Positions 25,945 through 35,604 of a stretch of 64,000 nt of DNA are shown piece by piece. Below the pieces are notes generated by a model. The model was not told where the DNA came from, ran no database searches, and saw only the letters and a program-made list of their open reading frames with translations. Positions within the stretch are counted from its first letter, which is position 1. Each line of letters opens with the position of its first letter. Made by a program: the position numbers and the translations under genes. Source of the DNA: an uncultured Nitrososphaerales archaeon (GTDB lineage: Archaea; Thermoproteota; Nitrososphaeria; Nitrososphaerales; Nitrosocaldaceae); the NCBI GenBank assembly GCA_938030895.1, contig CALHIV010000015.1, positions 1 through 64,000 on the forward strand, written 5' to 3'.

Positions 25945-27336
25945 CTAATTAGAGAAGGTATACTCTCTGAAACCTTCGCCTCTCTTCCCTATACTGATTA
26001 ATACAAACTCTCCCCTCTTACTTACTATCCTCTCCTCAACGCTCCTCATTCCTCTATGTAACTGCTCATACTCTTCCATGTTTATCTTCTTCCTCTCTCC
26101 TATCTCTCTCTCAAGATCCATCCTGCTGACTACCTCCTTGTACCTATCCTGTATAACCCCAGAGAATGCCATTGCGCTACACCCAGAGCCGTATGATGCA
26201 AACCCGACCCTTAGCCCTGCAAGATCTCTACCTTTCCTGTACTCATACTCTACCTCACTCCTAAAGCCCATGTAGAGCGATCCCGTGTATAGATTCCCAA
26301 CCACCTCTGATGCCTTGAGCGAACTCGCTAACTTGCTCTCAAACACTTGCTTATACTCCTCAGTCTCCATGAACCTCCTCCTGAACTCCTCATCCTTCTT
26401 CATGAACTCCTTATCTGATAGTATAGCCTCTATAGTGCCCATACCCTCTGGTGGCTTCGGCTCCTCCATACCAATCTTTGCTATTATCTGCTTCCACTTT
26501 GGTAGGTTCCTCCATTCATGCCTTAGCAGGAATGCTAGAGCATTCTTACCCATCTTCGAGTATGGTAGATGCAGGGCTAGGAGATCTATATGGTCTATTA
26601 TCGTCTCATCCTCTCTCAACTTTATAAGCCCTGTCTCTATAGCCTTCTGCTTGTACATGAGCATGGCCTTCTTCACATATATAAGGTAGGCTAGGTTTGA
26701 GTACTGTCCATTGACTATTGGTGTAGATCTAGCAAACGGTCTATAAAAGTCATGCTCATTGCTTATAACAGTAGATGTTACCTTCTGATCGAATGCTAGG
26801 AGACGGGGCTCCTCCTTTATGAGCATTGCAACTGCTCCAGCACCTTGCGTATACTCGCCAGAGGAGCCTATATCGTATTTGGCTATATCACTTACTATAA
26901 CTATTGCGTACTTGCCATTATGCTCATCGCACCTTATCCAATTGGTGTTATCGTAGAGCGCATATGAGCCAGAGACACATGCGAACTTGCACTCTATACC
27001 TCCACAGTGCTCAAACGAGCCCCGCCCATATATCTGCTCAAGCATCCCTATAACATAGGAGTTCATTGCCTTGGACTCATCGAGCCCAGACTCTGTTGCA
27101 ACGTATAGCCTCCCTATATCACTAGGCTTAAGATCGTTCTTCTGCATAAGCCTTAAGCAGGCATTGGCTGCCATACATGCTGGGTCTTGATCGGCATCTA
27201 TTATAGCCATCTTCTTTATGCCTATACCGAACTCCAACTTGCTAGGATCGATCCTCCTCGCCTCAGCGAAGTCCTTAAAGTCTATATAGAGTGGAGGGAC
27301 GTATATCGCTATATCATCTATGCCTACAGTCTTCAT
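25945..27336 (-). CDS. Hydroxymethylglutaryl-CoA synthase
   Basis: Condenses acetyl-CoA with acetoacetyl-CoA to HMG-CoA, the entry to the mevalonate pathway for archaeal isoprenoid lipids. Thiolase-superfamily fold. The nucleophilic Cys lies in ECKFACVSGSYALYD (about residue 120), the general-base Glu region in YVATESGLDESKAMNSYV (about 80), and GSGCSAMAFSG near the C-terminus is typical. 463 residues is nearer to eukaryal and bacterial HMGS length than to the shorter euryarchaeal type. No thiolase or HMG-CoA reductase gene is adjacent. Confidence 0.92.
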   Translation of the reverse strand: MKTVGIDDIAIYVPPLYIDFKDFAEARRIDPSKLEFGIGIKKMAIIDADQDPACMAANACLRLMQKNDLKPSDIGRLYVATESGLDESKAMNSYVIGMLEQIYGRGSFEHCGGIECKFACVSGSYALYDNTNWIRCDEHNGKYAIVIVSDIAKYDIGSSGEYTQGAGAVAMLIKEEPRLLAFDQKVTSTVISNEHDFYRPFARSTPIVNGQYSNLAYLIYVKKAMLMYKQKAIETGLIKLREDETIIDHIDLLALHLPYSKMGKNALAFLLRHEWRNLPKWKQIIAKIGMEEPKPPEGMGTIEAILSDKEFMKKDEEFRRRFMETEEYKQVFESKLASSLKASEVVGNLYTGSLYMGFRSEVEYEYRKGRDLAGLRVGFASYGSGCSAMAFSGVIQDRYKEVVSRMDLEREIGERKKINMEEYEQLHRGMRSVEERIVSKRGEFVLISIGKRGEGFREYTFSN

Positions 27337-27440
27337 TGCTATTAGCAGGGATATCCTTCCTTATATATTCTATGGGTAATGACGTTATATTATGTTATGC
27401 AAAGAGATAAAGTTATGCCCTTCCTCCTCCTAATAGAGTT

Positions 27441-27890
27441 ATGGTAAGGATAGTTAGGGCAGATCCGTGGTGGAGGAGCATGAGCATGGATGAGGTTGAG
27501 GAGTTCCTTAGCAGACCATTACTCATGCGCCTTGCAATAGTGGATAGAGATCTATACCCTATAGTCCATCCCCTCTGGTTCATATATAAGGATGGTGTAT
27601 TCTACCTTGAGGTTCATAAGGAAGGTAAGAAGGCTAGGTTGCTAAGGAGCAGTAGCAGGGTCTACTTCCTCGTCGATGATTATACTGATGGCAGACCTAT
27701 GGGGGTTAGAGGCAAGGGCAATGCCTTCCTGCTTGATGATGCTGAACTTGCAAGGAGTATCATGAGAGAGTGTGTGATAAGGTATCTGGGCTCTGCAGAG
27801 AAGCAGTTGAGTAAGAGGCTCATAGAATCTAGCAAGGATAACGTCGTGGTCAAGGTTGAACCGTTGGTATTTGCCACATGGATAGCATGA
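27441..27890 (+). CDS. Pyridoxamine-5'-phosphate oxidase-like flavin-binding protein
   Basis: 149 residues with the split beta-barrel pattern of the PNPOx/F420-binding superfamily: EVEEFLSRPLLMRLAIVDRDLYPIVHPLWFIYKDGVFYLEVHKEGKKARLLRSS. Members bind FMN or F420 and act as oxidoreductases. Cofactor and substrate cannot be told from sequence alone. It starts 104 bases from the divergent HMG-CoA synthase. Confidence 0.8.
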   Translation: MVRIVRADPWWRSMSMDEVEEFLSRPLLMRLAIVDRDLYPIVHPLWFIYKDGVFYLEVHKEGKKARLLRSSSRVYFLVDDYTDGRPMGVRGKGNAFLLDDAELARSIMRECVIRYLGSAEKQLSKRLIESSKDNVVVKVEPLVFATWIA

Positions 27891-27936
27891 TGATAGCCTA
27901 GTTATAGTGTGCAAGATGACGATCGAGTAATGAGTA

Positions 27937-28069
27937 CGGGCCCGGCGGGCTTCGATCCCGCGACCCTCGGATACCTTCCCTTCCTCCTTTCCCATCATTC
28001 TTCACCTTCTCAGCAGGCTAAAAGTCTCACCATGCATCCGATGCTCTACCTAGCTGAGCTACGGGCCCT
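27937..28069 (-). tRNA. tRNA-Lys (TTT) with two introns
   Basis: Read on minus: acceptor GGGCCCG/CGGGCCC, D-arm GCTC-AGCTAGGTA-GAGC, and T-stem GCGGG/CCCGC. The anticodon stem TCGGA pairs with TCCGA. Between them a 74-base tRNA results only if 59 bases are removed: about 13 (GCATGGTGAGACT) after position 32, and 46 purine-rich bases after position 37. The loop then becomes TTTTTAA with anticodon TTT. Discriminator G fits lysine. The T-loop reads ATCGAAG, with A instead of the usual T at position 54. The 37/38 site is canonical; 32/33 is not. Splice sites are inferred. Confidence 0.78.
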
Positions 28070-28238
28070 CGCCTATAACAATCAACCTACTCTAGGCTAG
28101 ATTTTAATCTTATCTACTAAGATTAAAAATTTTAAAGGGGTATGAGTAAGAGTTATGATAGGGTATAGTGTATGATAGAGTAAGACCCATGTACTGTGAG
28201 GTTGGTAGGCAAGCATGGGCATGCATCTCCCTATCTGC

Positions 28239-28331
28239 GCCCTGGTAGTATAGAGGCGTCAAGCCGTAAAGCCTGGTCTAGTATGCGGGTCTGTCACACC
28301 CGCGGCCCGGGTTCAAATCCCGGCCAGGGCG
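28239..28331 (+). tRNA. tRNA-Asp (GTC) with D-loop intron
   Basis: Acceptor GCCCTGG/CCAGGGC, anticodon arm CGGGT-CTGTCAC-ACCCG (anticodon GTC), T-arm CCGGG-TTCAAAT-CCCGG and discriminator G, all as expected for aspartate. The D-stem GTAT (28248-28251) pairs with GTAT (28281-28284), but the D-loop holds about 18 extra bases (approximately 28254-28271, AGGCGTCAAGCCGTAAAG). Removing them leaves a normal loop, AGCCTGGTCTA. The cheA stop codon lies 6 bases beyond, on the opposite strand. Confidence 0.88.
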
Positions 28332-28337
28332 CTACTA

Positions 28338-30044
28338 TCATATAAGCTGCCCTATATCTAATATGAGCACAGCTGAGCCATCTGGGGCTATAGTTGCATC
28401 AACGAACCTCCCATTCAATCCTGCTATACGTTTAACTACTATCTCCTTCATATACTCAAAGGAGTCAACTATGAATCCTATGCTCTTACCCTTGCTGTTA
28501 ACTATAACTATGTTATTACTATTATTATGATCATTGTTGCTACTACTACCGCTACCGCTACTACTACCGCTACTACTACCATCATTTCTATCGCTATAAC
28601 CATTTATGGCTAGCAGGTAAGCCATCTCCATAACCGGTATTATCTTATCGCTACTATTGTCACCATCCCTCACCCTTATCGCCTTCCTACCATGTATATG
28701 CATGATCTCATCATCCTTAACCTTCATTGTCGTCACAACGTTTGATGATGGTATCACGTACCTCTCGCCATACACATATACCATGAGACCAGATATTATG
28801 GATACGTTCATGGGTATGTTCAATGTCATCCTTGTACCCACATCCTTCTTGCTCTCTATATTCACATAACCCCCGAACCTACTAACCTGCTTGAACACAA
28901 CATCCATACCAACACCTCGCCCAGAGATATCGGTGACTTCTCTAGCAGTCGATAGCCCTGGTGTCCCTATAAGCCTCAACGCCTCCTCATCACTCATCTT
29001 CTCTGCCTCTTCCCTCTTTATCAGACCCTTTTCTACAGCCTTCATCTTGAGCGTATCTACATCTATACCTTTACCATCATCCTCAACCGTTATGCTTATC
29101 CTATCCTCTACCTTGCTTGCTGTGATGCGTAAGAGCCCTACAGGCTCCTTACCCTTGCTTATCCTCTCTTCCCTACTCTCTATTCCATGATCCAAAGCAT
29201 TTCTTATCATGTGAACCAATGGATCTGTTATAGCCTGGAGTATACTCCTATCAACCTCTATCTCAGATCCCCTTATCTCAAGTCTAACCTCCTTACCGAG
29301 CCTAGATGCCGTGTCTCTAACAAGCCTTGGGAACCTGTTGAATATGGTATTCAATGGTACTAACCTCAACTTCATGACATGGTATTGTAGATCCGATACC
29401 AGTCTATCTAGATGTGTAAGTTGGTTCTCAACCATAGAGTTGCTATTGTTAATAGCAGTGGTGCTAGCAGTAGTGATCATGCTCTTAAATCTAGCCTTTG
29501 TTATAACTAACTCTCCTACAAGATCAACAAGTCTATCAAGGTCATCAAGCTTGACTGTTATGGTAGGCAGCTTATCATTTGGCTCATCGATAATCTCATT
29601 CTTCTTATTACCGTTATTCTTATTAATATCATCGCCCTTACCCTTATCTACAACTTCCTCCTTCTTCCCATCAACTAGAAGAGATGATAGACTGCTTATA
29701 TATGGCGAGATGTCTATAAGCGCATGTTCGTCATTAACAAGTCTGCTCAAGATATCAAAGCATGTGAATAGCGTATCTGCTACACCCTTTTCAAATACTA
29801 ACCTTTCACTCCTGAGTGCATCTAGTACATTCTCTATTGTTTTGCATAGAACCCTTATGTTATCATAGCCCATAGTTCCTGCCATTCCTTTTAGCGTGTG
29901 TACAGATCTGAATATGCTGTCTATATGCTCCCTAGAATTATCTTGCTCATACGCTAAGAGTTCGTTGTTCATGTTCTGGATATGCTCATTAGCCTCTATG
30001 ACGAAGAGTTCTCTATACTCTCTATTGCTGCTTATATCACTCAT
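28338..30044 (-). CDS. cheA: Chemotaxis histidine kinase CheA
   Basis: 568 residues. P1 phosphotransfer domain (about 1-110) with His49 in HTLKGMAG; P3 dimerisation (about 170-235; LDDLDRLVDLVGELVITKARF); P4 ATPase (about 245-415; NALDHGIE, VEDDGKGID, GTPGLST, GRGVGMDVV); P5 CheW-like (about 420-568). The expected P2 CheY-docking domain is replaced by a short Lys/Asn/Asp-rich linker (about 128-160). P5 holds a Ser/Gly repeat insert (SSGSSSGSGSSSNN, about 495-510). It phosphorylates CheY and CheB. First gene, 3'-most, of the cluster mcp-cheW-cheY-cheB-cheA; cheB ends 3 bases before its start. Confidence 0.96.
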   Translation of the reverse strand: MSDISSNREYRELFVIEANEHIQNMNNELLAYEQDNSREHIDSIFRSVHTLKGMAGTMGYDNIRVLCKTIENVLDALRSERLVFEKGVADTLFTCFDILSRLVNDEHALIDISPYISSLSSLLVDGKKEEVVDKGKGDDINKNNGNKKNEIIDEPNDKLPTITVKLDDLDRLVDLVGELVITKARFKSMITTASTTAINNSNSMVENQLTHLDRLVSDLQYHVMKLRLVPLNTIFNRFPRLVRDTASRLGKEVRLEIRGSEIEVDRSILQAITDPLVHMIRNALDHGIESREERISKGKEPVGLLRITASKVEDRISITVEDDGKGIDVDTLKMKAVEKGLIKREEAEKMSDEEALRLIGTPGLSTAREVTDISGRGVGMDVVFKQVSRFGGYVNIESKKDVGTRMTLNIPMNVSIISGLMVYVYGERYVIPSSNVVTTMKVKDDEIMHIHGRKAIRVRDGDNSSDKIIPVMEMAYLLAINGYSDRNDGSSSGSSSGSGSSSNNDHNNSNNIVIVNSKGKSIGFIVDSFEYMKEIVVKRIAGLNGRFVDATIAPDGSAVLILDIGQLI

Positions 30045-30047
30045 CTA

Positions 30048-31154
30048 TCAACACCTCCCAACTGCTCTTATTATCCCCTCAGCAATCTTATCTGCTGGTA
30101 ATACTAGATCTACAGCTTTAACCATACATGCTGCCTTCGCCATACCAAACACAACCGATGTCCTCTCATCTTGTGCTATTGTGAACCCTCCATTGATCTT
30201 TATAACCTTCATACCAAATGCGCCATCAAACCCCATTCCAGATAGCAGTACACCTATCACATTTGGGCCATATAGATTCGATGCAGTCACCATAGTTACA
30301 TTTGCTGATGGTCTAACATGTGCATACTTTGGTCCTTGCTCTAGCCTAATATAGTTATGATCAACTATTAGATGGTAATCTGCTGGTGTAACTAATGCAG
30401 TACCATTGATTATCTTATCGTTATTTGATGCCTTCTTAACATTTATACTTGCATTACTCTTTAGCATAGATACATATGTATCTGTGAATCCCTTTGGCAT
30501 ATGTTGTACTATAATTATACAAGCCTGTATATCTGATGGTATCGATGCAAGTATATCTCTAACTATACTTGGTGCGCCAGTAGATGCGCCTATAACCACT
30601 ATCTTCCCCTTGTAAGGAATATATCTATTATTGGTTGGAATAGCAGTAGAAAGAGGAGTAGTTGTAGCAGTAGTTGTAGCAGAATCCCTGTACTTTGGTT
30701 TTGCCATCATCTTCATAGTATATGCTAACCTTATCTTCTCTGCTATTATGTTATTGAGTTCATTGACTTGCTTGTTATTTATACTAACAAAGTCAATAGC
30801 TCCTATTCCAATTATCTTTGATATCCATGATTCATCATAGCTAGTTGTTACTATTATGGGTATGAATATCTTGCTTAACACATCTTCAATGAATGATATG
30901 CCATCCATATCAGGCATCTCAAGATCAAGTAGTATAGCATCAATGTTATTGCCATTCTTAATAACAAAGTCCAATCCACTCTTTGCATGTGTGAACCTAC
31001 CTATAACATTAAAGTTGTTACTTCTAACTATATCTTCTAGTATGGTTAGAAAATATGGAGAGTCATTGATTATTGCTACGTTAATCGTCTCACCATTATT
31101 ACCATTACTATTACCATTATTACCATAGTTAATCTTCATCGGTCTATCTGCCAT
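30048..31154 (-). CDS. cheB: Chemotaxis methylesterase CheB
   Basis: 368 residues. Receiver domain (about 22-140; phospho-acceptor Asp in LLDLEMPDMDG) and C-terminal methylesterase (about 175-365; IGASTGAPS with catalytic Ser, HMPKGFT with catalytic His, SGMGFDGAFG with catalytic Asp). It demethylates receptor glutamates and often deamidates receptors. The catalytic loop reads GASTGAP rather than the usual GASTGG, a conservative change. An Asn/Gly repeat opens the protein (NNGNSNGNNG). Confidence 0.95.
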   Translation of the reverse strand: MADRPMKINYGNNGNSNGNNGETINVAIINDSPYFLTILEDIVRSNNFNVIGRFTHAKSGLDFVIKNGNNIDAILLDLEMPDMDGISFIEDVLSKIFIPIIVTTSYDESWISKIIGIGAIDFVSINNKQVNELNNIIAEKIRLAYTMKMMAKPKYRDSATTTATTTPLSTAIPTNNRYIPYKGKIVVIGASTGAPSIVRDILASIPSDIQACIIIVQHMPKGFTDTYVSMLKSNASINVKKASNNDKIINGTALVTPADYHLIVDHNYIRLEQGPKYAHVRPSANVTMVTASNLYGPNVIGVLLSGMGFDGAFGMKVIKINGGFTIAQDERTSVVFGMAKAACMVKAVDLVLPADKIAEGIIRAVGRC

Positions 31155-31179
31155 TCCTGGTACACTCCCTGCTCATCCA

Positions 31180-31560
31180 TTATCTTGTATTAAGAACTCT
31201 CTCTATTACAGTGCCAACCATTGCTCTATCGAATGGCTTAACTATGTAATCCTTTGCCCCATTCCTTATAGCCTCTTGTACTATGTAGCGTTGCTCAACC
31301 GCTGTAACCATTATTATCTTAGCCATAGGATTGATCTTTATTATCTGCTTCAATGCTTGTATGCCATCCATCTTTGGCATATTAACATCCATCGTCACTA
31401 GATCTGGTCTGAACTTCTTGTACTGTTCAACTGCCATCAGCCCATCTGATGCCTCTAGTATGTTTGAATATCCAAGGTTCTTCAGTATATCCTTGAGTAC
31501 TAGCCTCATGAATGCAGCATCATCAACTACAAGTATCTTAAGCAGGTTCTTTGGTATCAT
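31180..31560 (-). CDS. cheY: Chemotaxis response regulator CheY
   Basis: 126 residues, a single receiver domain. Acidic pocket Asp13/Asp14 (VVDDAAF), phospho-acceptor Asp58 (TMDVNMPKMDG), switch Thr (MVTAVEQ) and Lys (IVKPFDRA) are all present. When phosphorylated by CheA, archaeal CheY acts on the archaellum switch through CheF. No CheF is recognisable in this window. It lies between cheW and cheB. Confidence 0.96.
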   Translation of the reverse strand: MIPKNLLKILVVDDAAFMRLVLKDILKNLGYSNILEASDGLMAVEQYKKFRPDLVTMDVNMPKMDGIQALKQIIKINPMAKIIMVTAVEQRYIVQEAIRNGAKDYIVKPFDRAMVGTVIERVLNTR

Positions 31561-31563
31561 GAT

Positions 31564-32022
31564 CTAGCATACACCTCCTCTCATATCCAAGAGCTTATCA
31601 ATATCTATGTAAACTACTAGTTTATCCTCCATCTTTATTATACCCTTTATGTATGGCATGTTATCCAGTATTGCTGTATTGAACTCTATCTTATCACTTG
31701 CTACCTTTGCTACCTGTTCAACGTCATCAACCATCAAGCCTAGCATTGTACCATTAACATCTGCAATGAGTATCCTCTTAGGTTCTATGCTACTATCATA
31801 ACCTAGAATATTCTTTATGTTAACAACTGGTATTATCTTGCCCCTGAGGTTCATTATGCCAGATATCACCTTCGCCTCTGGTATCCTTGTGATCTTCTCC
31901 ATGGCCCTTATCTCATATATCTTATCCACATCAACAGCATAGTATTCCATACTACCATCATCTATGTGCAATTTGAACAAGAGTACATTGAGTATATCAC
32001 TAGCATTGTTACTCATCATCAC
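31564..32022 (-). CDS. cheW: Chemotaxis adaptor CheW
   Basis: 152 residues, all-beta CheW domain: [43 protein letters not shown] is the characteristic core. It links receptors to CheA P5. The start overlaps the mcp stop codon by four bases, indicating translational coupling. cheY follows 3 bases after its stop. Confidence 0.95.
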   Translation of the reverse strand: MMMSNNASDILNVLLFKLHIDDGSMEYYAVDVDKIYEIRAMEKITRIPEAKVISGIMNLRGKIIPVVNIKNILGYDSSIEPKRILIADVNGTMLGLMVDDVEQVAKVASDKIEFNTAILDNMPYIKGIIKMEDKLVVYIDIDKLLDMRGGVC

Positions 32023-34328
32023 TTCGCATCACCTCTCCCATACCCAATACTATCATCATTGTTATTGCTATGGAGACCAGTACCAGTACCAGTAGCACTA
32101 GCAGTACCACTAGCAGCAGTAGTACCATTAGTAGTAGCGTTGCCATTGCCATTACCTATACCGTTACCCCTACTGCTGATTCTAGAAGATGATTTTATCT
32201 CTATTATCTTGCCTTTCTTACCGTTCTTACTTACATCATTACCATCTACTCCTACAGTCATCTTCTCACCCTCACCCTCTCTCTTATCACTATGCCTACC
32301 TTTATCATATCCCTTAGATTCGTGTTTATCACCTGCCATACTTAACTTGAACCCTGATACAGATCTCTTCAGTTCATTATTCATCCTGATGAGTTCCTGA
32401 ACCTTCTCTGTTATCACATGTAATGCTGCACTCTGCTCCTCAATAGCAGCAGTTATCTCTTCGGTTGCTGATGCATTCTCCTCAGATACCGCAGCTATCT
32501 CAGATATACTCTTATTTATCTCATCGATAGAGGCTATCTGTTCTTGAAGTTGAGCACTAACACCGTTTATGAGCCTTATCATCTCATTGATCTTTGCTGC
32601 TATACCCTCTAAACCTTTTATCCCCTGCTCTATAATGGTTTTACCTTCAATAACCTCTCTTGCATTCATATTTATTATATCAGCAGTACTCTTTGCATCA
32701 CTCTGTATCTCTTCTATTATCTTTCCAATCTCCTCACTAGCCTTTGCAGAGTTCATTGCTAATGCTCTAACCTCCTCAGCAACAACAGCAAACCCTCTCC
32801 CTGCCTCTCCTGCTCTAGCAGCCTCTATAGCAGCATTTAATGCAAGCATGTTGGTTTGCTCTGCAATCTTTTGTATAACCTCTAGCACTGTTGTTATCTT
32901 TGCAGTCTTCTCAAGCAGTTCATTCATCTTGTTTGATGAGTCATTGCTAGCATTGATCATACTCTCTAGACTCTTGCTTGCTTGTTCAGAAGAACTCCTA
33001 CTCTTCATTACAGTATCTGCAACCTCCTTAGAGAACTCTACAAGGGTATTCATCTTCCTATTCGTATCATTTATGTTTATAGTTATTGTCTCAACATTCT
33101 TGCTTATCTCATTTATCCTAGATGCCTGATCTTGAGAGCCCCTTGAGACCTGTTGTATGCCTGATGAGATCTGCATCATCGATGAGCTTATCTGCTCAAC
33201 AGAGGTTCCTAACTCATTAACATTCTTATCTACACCATCAGCATTGAGCTTAACCTTGCTTATGAGTTCTCTGAACGAGGCTATAGCACTATTCAGTGAT
33301 GATGCAAGTCTACCAATCTCATCCTTGCTCTTAACCTCTTCTACACTTATATCCAGGTTGCCAGAGCCAAGCACACCTACCTTATTGCTTATCGCTACCA
33401 ACGGCCTTGCTATAGATCTACTCATGAATAGTGAGAATACTCCTACACCTCCTCCTATACCACCAATAACTGACCATGTAACCTGCTCCATGGTATGAAC
33501 TGGGGCAAGAGCCTCAGCCTCATCTATCTCAGCAAGCAGCACCAACCCAAGGTCGCTCATACAGTAAGAACTTCCAAATATTGGTATACCTCTATAATCT
33601 GGATATATCTTACCCTTTATGCTATTACCATTTGTAAAGCACTCTACAACAGGCATTGTATCAACCACCTGCTTGAACTCAGTCCCTTGGATGAACCTTG
33701 AAGGCGTTACCATCAACCTATCCTTATTAACCAGATAGGTCTCTCCAGTCTCTCCAAGGTTATCCCTGCTGAGCAATGCCTTCATGAATACCCCTCCTCT
33801 AGTCTCGAATATAACAGCGCCTATAACCTTGCCATCATCTATGATTGGTGCACCTATGAGTAGTACAAGCCCTTGCTCATCCTTGCTTATCTTCCCTATG
33901 CTCTTACCACTATTAACATCATTGAAGATCTCATGCTCCCTTATACTGTCCCCCTCCTTACTCTTATCACTACTTGCTATAACCTTACCAGTGTTATCTG
34001 TAATGTATATTACCTTGGGGTTTGCCCCTATGCTATTCAACTCCTTCCATAGGAATTCCATATTACTCTTGATCAGTTGGTAATCGTCTATCCTTGAACC
34101 TATGTTCGATGCAAGTATCGATGCTTGCTTCATCCTAGTCTCTATAACATTCCTCACTATACCAGCCCTATCCTCTGCTATGTTAGCGTACTTTGTGCTT
34201 AACTCATTCGACAAGCTGATCTTTGCATTCTCTAACAAGAGCATCGATACTGCAACAAGCGGTATCAGTGCTATTGCAATGAATGTTACAGCGAACTTCT
34301 TCTGTATACTCCACTTCCCCATATACAT
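32019..34328 (-). CDS. Methyl-accepting chemotaxis protein (membrane receptor)
   Basis: 769 residues. First membrane helix about 11-32 ([20 protein letters not shown]); extracellular Cache-type sensor (about 35-275; [39 protein letters not shown]); second membrane helix about 283-303; HAMP (about 305-355); signalling coiled coil with tip [32 protein letters not shown]. The C-terminus is a low-complexity Asn/Gly/Thr/Ala tail. The ligand is unknown. The only full receptor in the window and the 5' gene of the che cluster. Confidence 0.95.
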   Translation of the reverse strand: MYMGKWSIQKKFAVTFIAIALIPLVAVSMLLLENAKISLSNELSTKYANIAEDRAGIVRNVIETRMKQASILASNIGSRIDDYQLIKSNMEFLWKELNSIGANPKVIYITDNTGKVIASSDKSKEGDSIREHEIFNDVNSGKSIGKISKDEQGLVLLIGAPIIDDGKVIGAVIFETRGGVFMKALLSRDNLGETGETYLVNKDRLMVTPSRFIQGTEFKQVVDTMPVVECFTNGNSIKGKIYPDYRGIPIFGSSYCMSDLGLVLLAEIDEAEALAPVHTMEQVTWSVIGGIGGGVGVFSLFMSRSIARPLVAISNKVGVLGSGNLDISVEEVKSKDEIGRLASSLNSAIASFRELISKVKLNADGVDKNVNELGTSVEQISSSMMQISSGIQQVSRGSQDQASRINEISKNVETITININDTNRKMNTLVEFSKEVADTVMKSRSSSEQASKSLESMINASNDSSNKMNELLEKTAKITTVLEVIQKIAEQTNMLALNAAIEAARAGEAGRGFAVVAEEVRALAMNSAKASEEIGKIIEEIQSDAKSTADIINMNAREVIEGKTIIEQGIKGLEGIAAKINEMIRLINGVSAQLQEQIASIDEINKSISEIAAVSEENASATEEITAAIEEQSAALHVITEKVQELIRMNNELKRSVSGFKLSMAGDKHESKGYDKGRHSDKREGEGEKMTVGVDGNDVSKNGKKGKIIEIKSSSRISSRGNGIGNGNGNATTNGTTAASGTASATGTGTGLHSNNNDDSIGYGRGDAK
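32040..32180 (-). repeat. Simple-repeat coding tail of the chemoreceptor gene
   Basis: AGTACCAGTACCAGTAGCACTAGCAG-type trinucleotide mixtures code an Asn/Gly, then Thr/Ala/Ser/Gly-rich C-terminal tail of about 45 residues. Confidence 0.8.
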
Positions 34329-34386
34329 ACATCTACTAACTTGAGGGTTAAGATAAGGAATTGTTTGTATTGTGTTTTACTACATC

Positions 34387-34400
34387 CTTTTAATAAATTA
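34387..34400 (+). promoter_or_regulatory. TATA-like box of the soluble receptor gene
   Basis: CTTTTAATAAATTA is centred about 26 bases before the ATG at 34419. It lies in the 90-base gap shared with the divergent mcp gene. Confidence 0.5.
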
Positions 34401-34418
34401 CTGTTATAAATTATAGAC

Positions 34419-35519
34419 ATGCAAGTAGGCAACGCTGCTAGCGCTACATTAAGCAGAGATGATAGCAATAGTAGAGGTAATGGTAATAGTAATGGTAATA
34501 GTAATGGTAAAGAGGTTACACTTGAGGAGATAGCAGATCTAGCACATAGGCTAACAGATAACACCCTTAAGGCTATAGAGGAGATAGAGAAGATAAATGA
34601 TGAGATACACCTTCTAGCAGTTAATGCACTGATCGAGGCAGCAAGGGCTGGGGAAGCAGGGAAGACATTCAGCGTTGTTGCAAGTTACATGGGCGAGCTT
34701 AACAAGAAGGTTGAGAGCATAACTAGGAGAATTAAGGGAGAGATGAATATGCAGGAGTTGAGCAATGCGATAAGGGAGCAGTCAATAATAGTTAAAGGTA
34801 ACAGATTAGCAGATATTGCATTAACTAACATAGATATAGTTGATAGAAGCCTCTATGAGAGGGCAAGTGATGTTACGTGGTGGGCACACGATGCATATGT
34901 TATTGAGGCATTAAAGAGTAAGAGTAAAGAGAGTATAAAGAACCTTGAGAAGAGGCTAGCAATAATACTAGATGCTTACACCGTCTATCATGATATAGCT
35001 GTATGTGATGTTGAAGGTAACGTGATTGCGAGTGGTAAGGATGCTATGCTGAAAGGCAAGAACTGTAAGGATAGCGAGTGGTTCAAGGCATCGTTCAGGA
35101 ACAGGTTCGGGTTTGAGTATTCACATAATTCTCCCTTGGCAGATGACAGGTTCGTGTTGATATTCTCATGTGTTGTAAGGGATGATGCTGGTAGCGCTAT
35201 AGGAGTGTTAGCAAATATATTCAAGTGGAATGAGTTTGCCCAGAGGATAGTTGAAAGCATACCATTGCCAGAGAAGGAGAAGAGGTATACTAGGGCATGT
35301 ATAACAGATAGCGAAGGGCTTGTGCTTGCTGACTCTGCTGGAAGGATATTAGATACTATAGAGTTCGATAGGAGAGGCGAGTTATTTGATACTGTTAGAG
35401 CATTCATTATAGGAGAGGTTAAGGGGAAGGGGAAGAGATGCATAATCGCACATGCACTATCCCAAGGTTATGAGAACTACTCCTCTGGCTTACATTCATT
35501 GCTAATACAAGAACTATGA
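34419..35519 (+). CDS. Soluble receptor: MCP signalling tip followed by Cache-like sensor
   Basis: 366 residues with no membrane helix. After an Asn/Gly/Ser repeat (about 13-28), residues about 30-105 contain only the tip region of an MCP hairpin: [31 protein letters not shown] helix follows, and then a Cache/PAS-like sensor from about 145 (YTVYHDIAVCDVEGNVIASGKD ... DSEWFKASFRNRFGFEYS ... LIFSCVVRDDAGSAIGVLANIF). Most receptors have the sensor N-terminal and a far longer signalling coiled coil. It may sense a cytoplasmic signal within the receptor array. Divergent from mcp. Confidence 0.75.
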   Translation: MQVGNAASATLSRDDSNSRGNGNSNGNSNGKEVTLEEIADLAHRLTDNTLKAIEEIEKINDEIHLLAVNALIEAARAGEAGKTFSVVASYMGELNKKVESITRRIKGEMNMQELSNAIREQSIIVKGNRLADIALTNIDIVDRSLYERASDVTWWAHDAYVIEALKSKSKESIKNLEKRLAIILDAYTVYHDIAVCDVEGNVIASGKDAMLKGKNCKDSEWFKASFRNRFGFEYSHNSPLADDRFVLIFSCVVRDDAGSAIGVLANIFKWNEFAQRIVESIPLPEKEKRYTRACITDSEGLVLADSAGRILDTIEFDRRGELFDTVRAFIIGEVKGKGKRCIIAHALSQGYENYSSGLHSLLIQEL

Positions 35520-35526
35520 TATTATC

Positions 35527-35585
35527 ATTATTATAATAGTAATAAAATCTTAATAATTTAATTATTATAATAGTAATAATGAAAT
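35527..35585. repeat. Duplicated ATTATTATAATAGTAAT motif
   Basis: Two direct copies of about 18 bases, separated by TCTTAATAATTTAAT, fill the gap between two convergent genes. They may help termination. Confidence 0.6.
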
Positions 35586-35604
35586 TTTAATAGCATGGTG
35601 ATCT

